Assembly (NCBI GenBank): GCA_937975745.1
Contig: CALJUK010000459.1
Location: 1-6,088, forward strand
DNA length: 6,088 nt
Direction: 5' to 3'
DNA from: an uncultured Planctomycetaceae bacterium
GTDB lineage: Bacteria; Planctomycetota; Planctomycetia; Planctomycetales; Planctomycetaceae
Made by a program: the position numbers and the translations under genes. The notes beneath the pieces were generated by a model. That model worked only from the letters and a program-made list of their open reading frames with translations. It was not told the DNA's origin and made no database searches. Each line of letters opens with the position of its first letter. Position 1 is the stretch's first letter. This document shows positions 5,373-6,088 of the stretch, piece after piece.

Positions 5373-6088
5373 ATGATTACCCGACGTGAATTCCTGCAAA
5401 CTTCGGCCGCATCGGCCGCAGTCCTGGCGGCTCCCGCCATCGTGCGAGCCCGAGGCCTTAACTCGAAACTCCAGATTGCCGGCATTGGTTGCGACGGCAA
5501 GGGGTGGAGCGACATCCATGAAATGAGCACACACGGCTCGACCCGGCTGATTGGTTTCTGCGACGTTGACCTGGCTCGTACGGAAAAGGTCCGCAAGTTG
5601 CAGCCGGACGCCCCCGTCTTCCAGGACTATCGCGAGTTGTTCGACAAGCTGGGGGACAAGATCGACGCAGTCACTGTCTCCACACCGGACCACACGCACG
5701 CGTTGATTACCATGGAAGCCCTGCGACGCGGCAAGCACGTGTACTGCCAGAAACCGTTAACGCACACCATCTGGGAATCGCGGCAGTTGCAACTGCAGGC
5801 GGCCAAGTCGGGTGTGATTACCCGTCTGGGGAACCAGATTCACTCGCACACCTTCTATCGCTCGGCTGTCCAGGCCATTCAAGAGGGTTTGATCGGTAAG
5901 GTGAAACGCGTCCATTCGTGGTGTGGTGCCACCGGTCATGGGAAGTCGGGAGAAATCGATCGCCCCAAGAATCCCGTGCCGCCGCCGGAGAGTCTCAACT
6001 GGGACATGTGGGTCGCCGGCGCACCGATGCGTCCCTACGGTGGCGACCGCGTCTACCATCCCTGGGGCTGGCGTGACTGGCAGGACTT
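5373..6088 (+). CDS. Tat-exported Gfo/Idh/MocA family oxidoreductase, 3'-partial
   Basis: The first 238 residues of an NAD(P)-dependent sugar oxidoreductase are visible; the gene runs off the right edge with no stop codon. The N-terminus MITRREFLQTSAASAAVLAAPAIVRA is a twin-arginine signal (R4-R5, then F7-L8), with an Ala-rich hydrophobic core to about residue 26. Tat export suits an enzyme that folds around its nucleotide cofactor in the cytoplasm. The Rossmann domain follows: G37-I-G-C-D-G42 (dinucleotide loop), FCDVD (62-66), VSTPDHTHA (102-110), and YCQKPLTHT (124-132). Here the family's EKP motif reads Q126-K-P128; the Lys is kept. The stretch LNWDMWVAGAPMRPY and YHPWGWRDWQD (208-238) is typical of secreted members common in planctomycetes, and the missing part should hold the rest of the alpha/beta domain. 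In the family such enzymes oxidise or epimerise sugars; some make 3-keto glycosides. The gene lies downstream of the hydrolase on the same strand. Family assignment is very sure; substrate is unknown. Confidence 0.95.
   Translation, partial: MITRREFLQTSAASAAVLAAPAIVRARGLNSKLQIAGIGCDGKGWSDIHEMSTHGSTRLIGFCDVDLARTEKVRKLQPDAPVFQDYRELFDKLGDKIDAVTVSTPDHTHALITMEALRRGKHVYCQKPLTHTIWESRQLQLQAAKSGVITRLGNQIHSHTFYRSAVQAIQEGLIGKVKRVHSWCGATGHGKSGEIDRPKNPVPPPESLNWDMWVAGAPMRPYGGDRVYHPWGWRDWQD

Noticed and set aside
4502..5596. A 364-codon open frame on the minus strand across the hydrolase gene, the spacer and the start of the oxidoreductase gene
   Set aside because: It is antisense to two well-supported genes with clear family motifs, crosses their boundary, and its product shows no recognisable domain or signal. 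Long antisense frames are common in GC-rich coding DNA.

Overview
The window looks like a chromosomal segment of a planctomycete (Planctomycetota, probably a Pirellula/Rhodopirellula-like or related marine or aquatic lineage). This is inferred from gene content, not from a marker gene. In about 6 kb there are two formylglycine-type sulfatases of different subtypes, one fused to a DUF1080 (3-keto-disaccharide hydrolase-like) domain. There is also a secreted alpha/beta-hydrolase of the acetyl-xylan-esterase/dienelactone-hydrolase type and a Tat-exported Gfo/Idh/MocA oxidoreductase. The DNA is moderately GC-rich and densely coding.

Layout. Bases 1-1267 (+) hold the C-terminal 421 residues of a sulfatase; its signal peptide and formylglycine cysteine lie upstream of the window. 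After a 76-bp convergent gap, 3665-1344 (-) encodes a complete exported sulfatase-DUF1080 fusion of 773 aa. A 233-bp divergent intergenic region (3666-3898) separates it from 3899-5251 (+), a 450-aa exported alpha/beta-hydrolase with a C-terminal beta-rich domain. A 121-bp gap with small inverted repeats follows. Then 5373-6088 (+) encodes the first 238 residues of a Gfo/Idh/MocA oxidoreductase with a twin-arginine signal; it runs off the right edge. No tRNA, rRNA, CRISPR, transposase or phage feature was seen.

How the genes may work together (inference). All three gene products whose N-terminus is visible carry an export signal, so a periplasmic glycan-processing set is plausible. Sulfatases would remove sulfate esters and the alpha/beta-hydrolase would remove acyl or other ester decorations. 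The Gfo/Idh/MocA enzyme could oxidise a sugar to a 3-keto glycoside, and the DUF1080 domain could cleave that 3-keto glycoside. An oxidise-then-eliminate route with the lyase domain fused to a desulfating domain is the most interesting idea here. The substrate cannot be read from the sequence, and no classical glycoside hydrolase, lyase or TonB-dependent transporter is visible.
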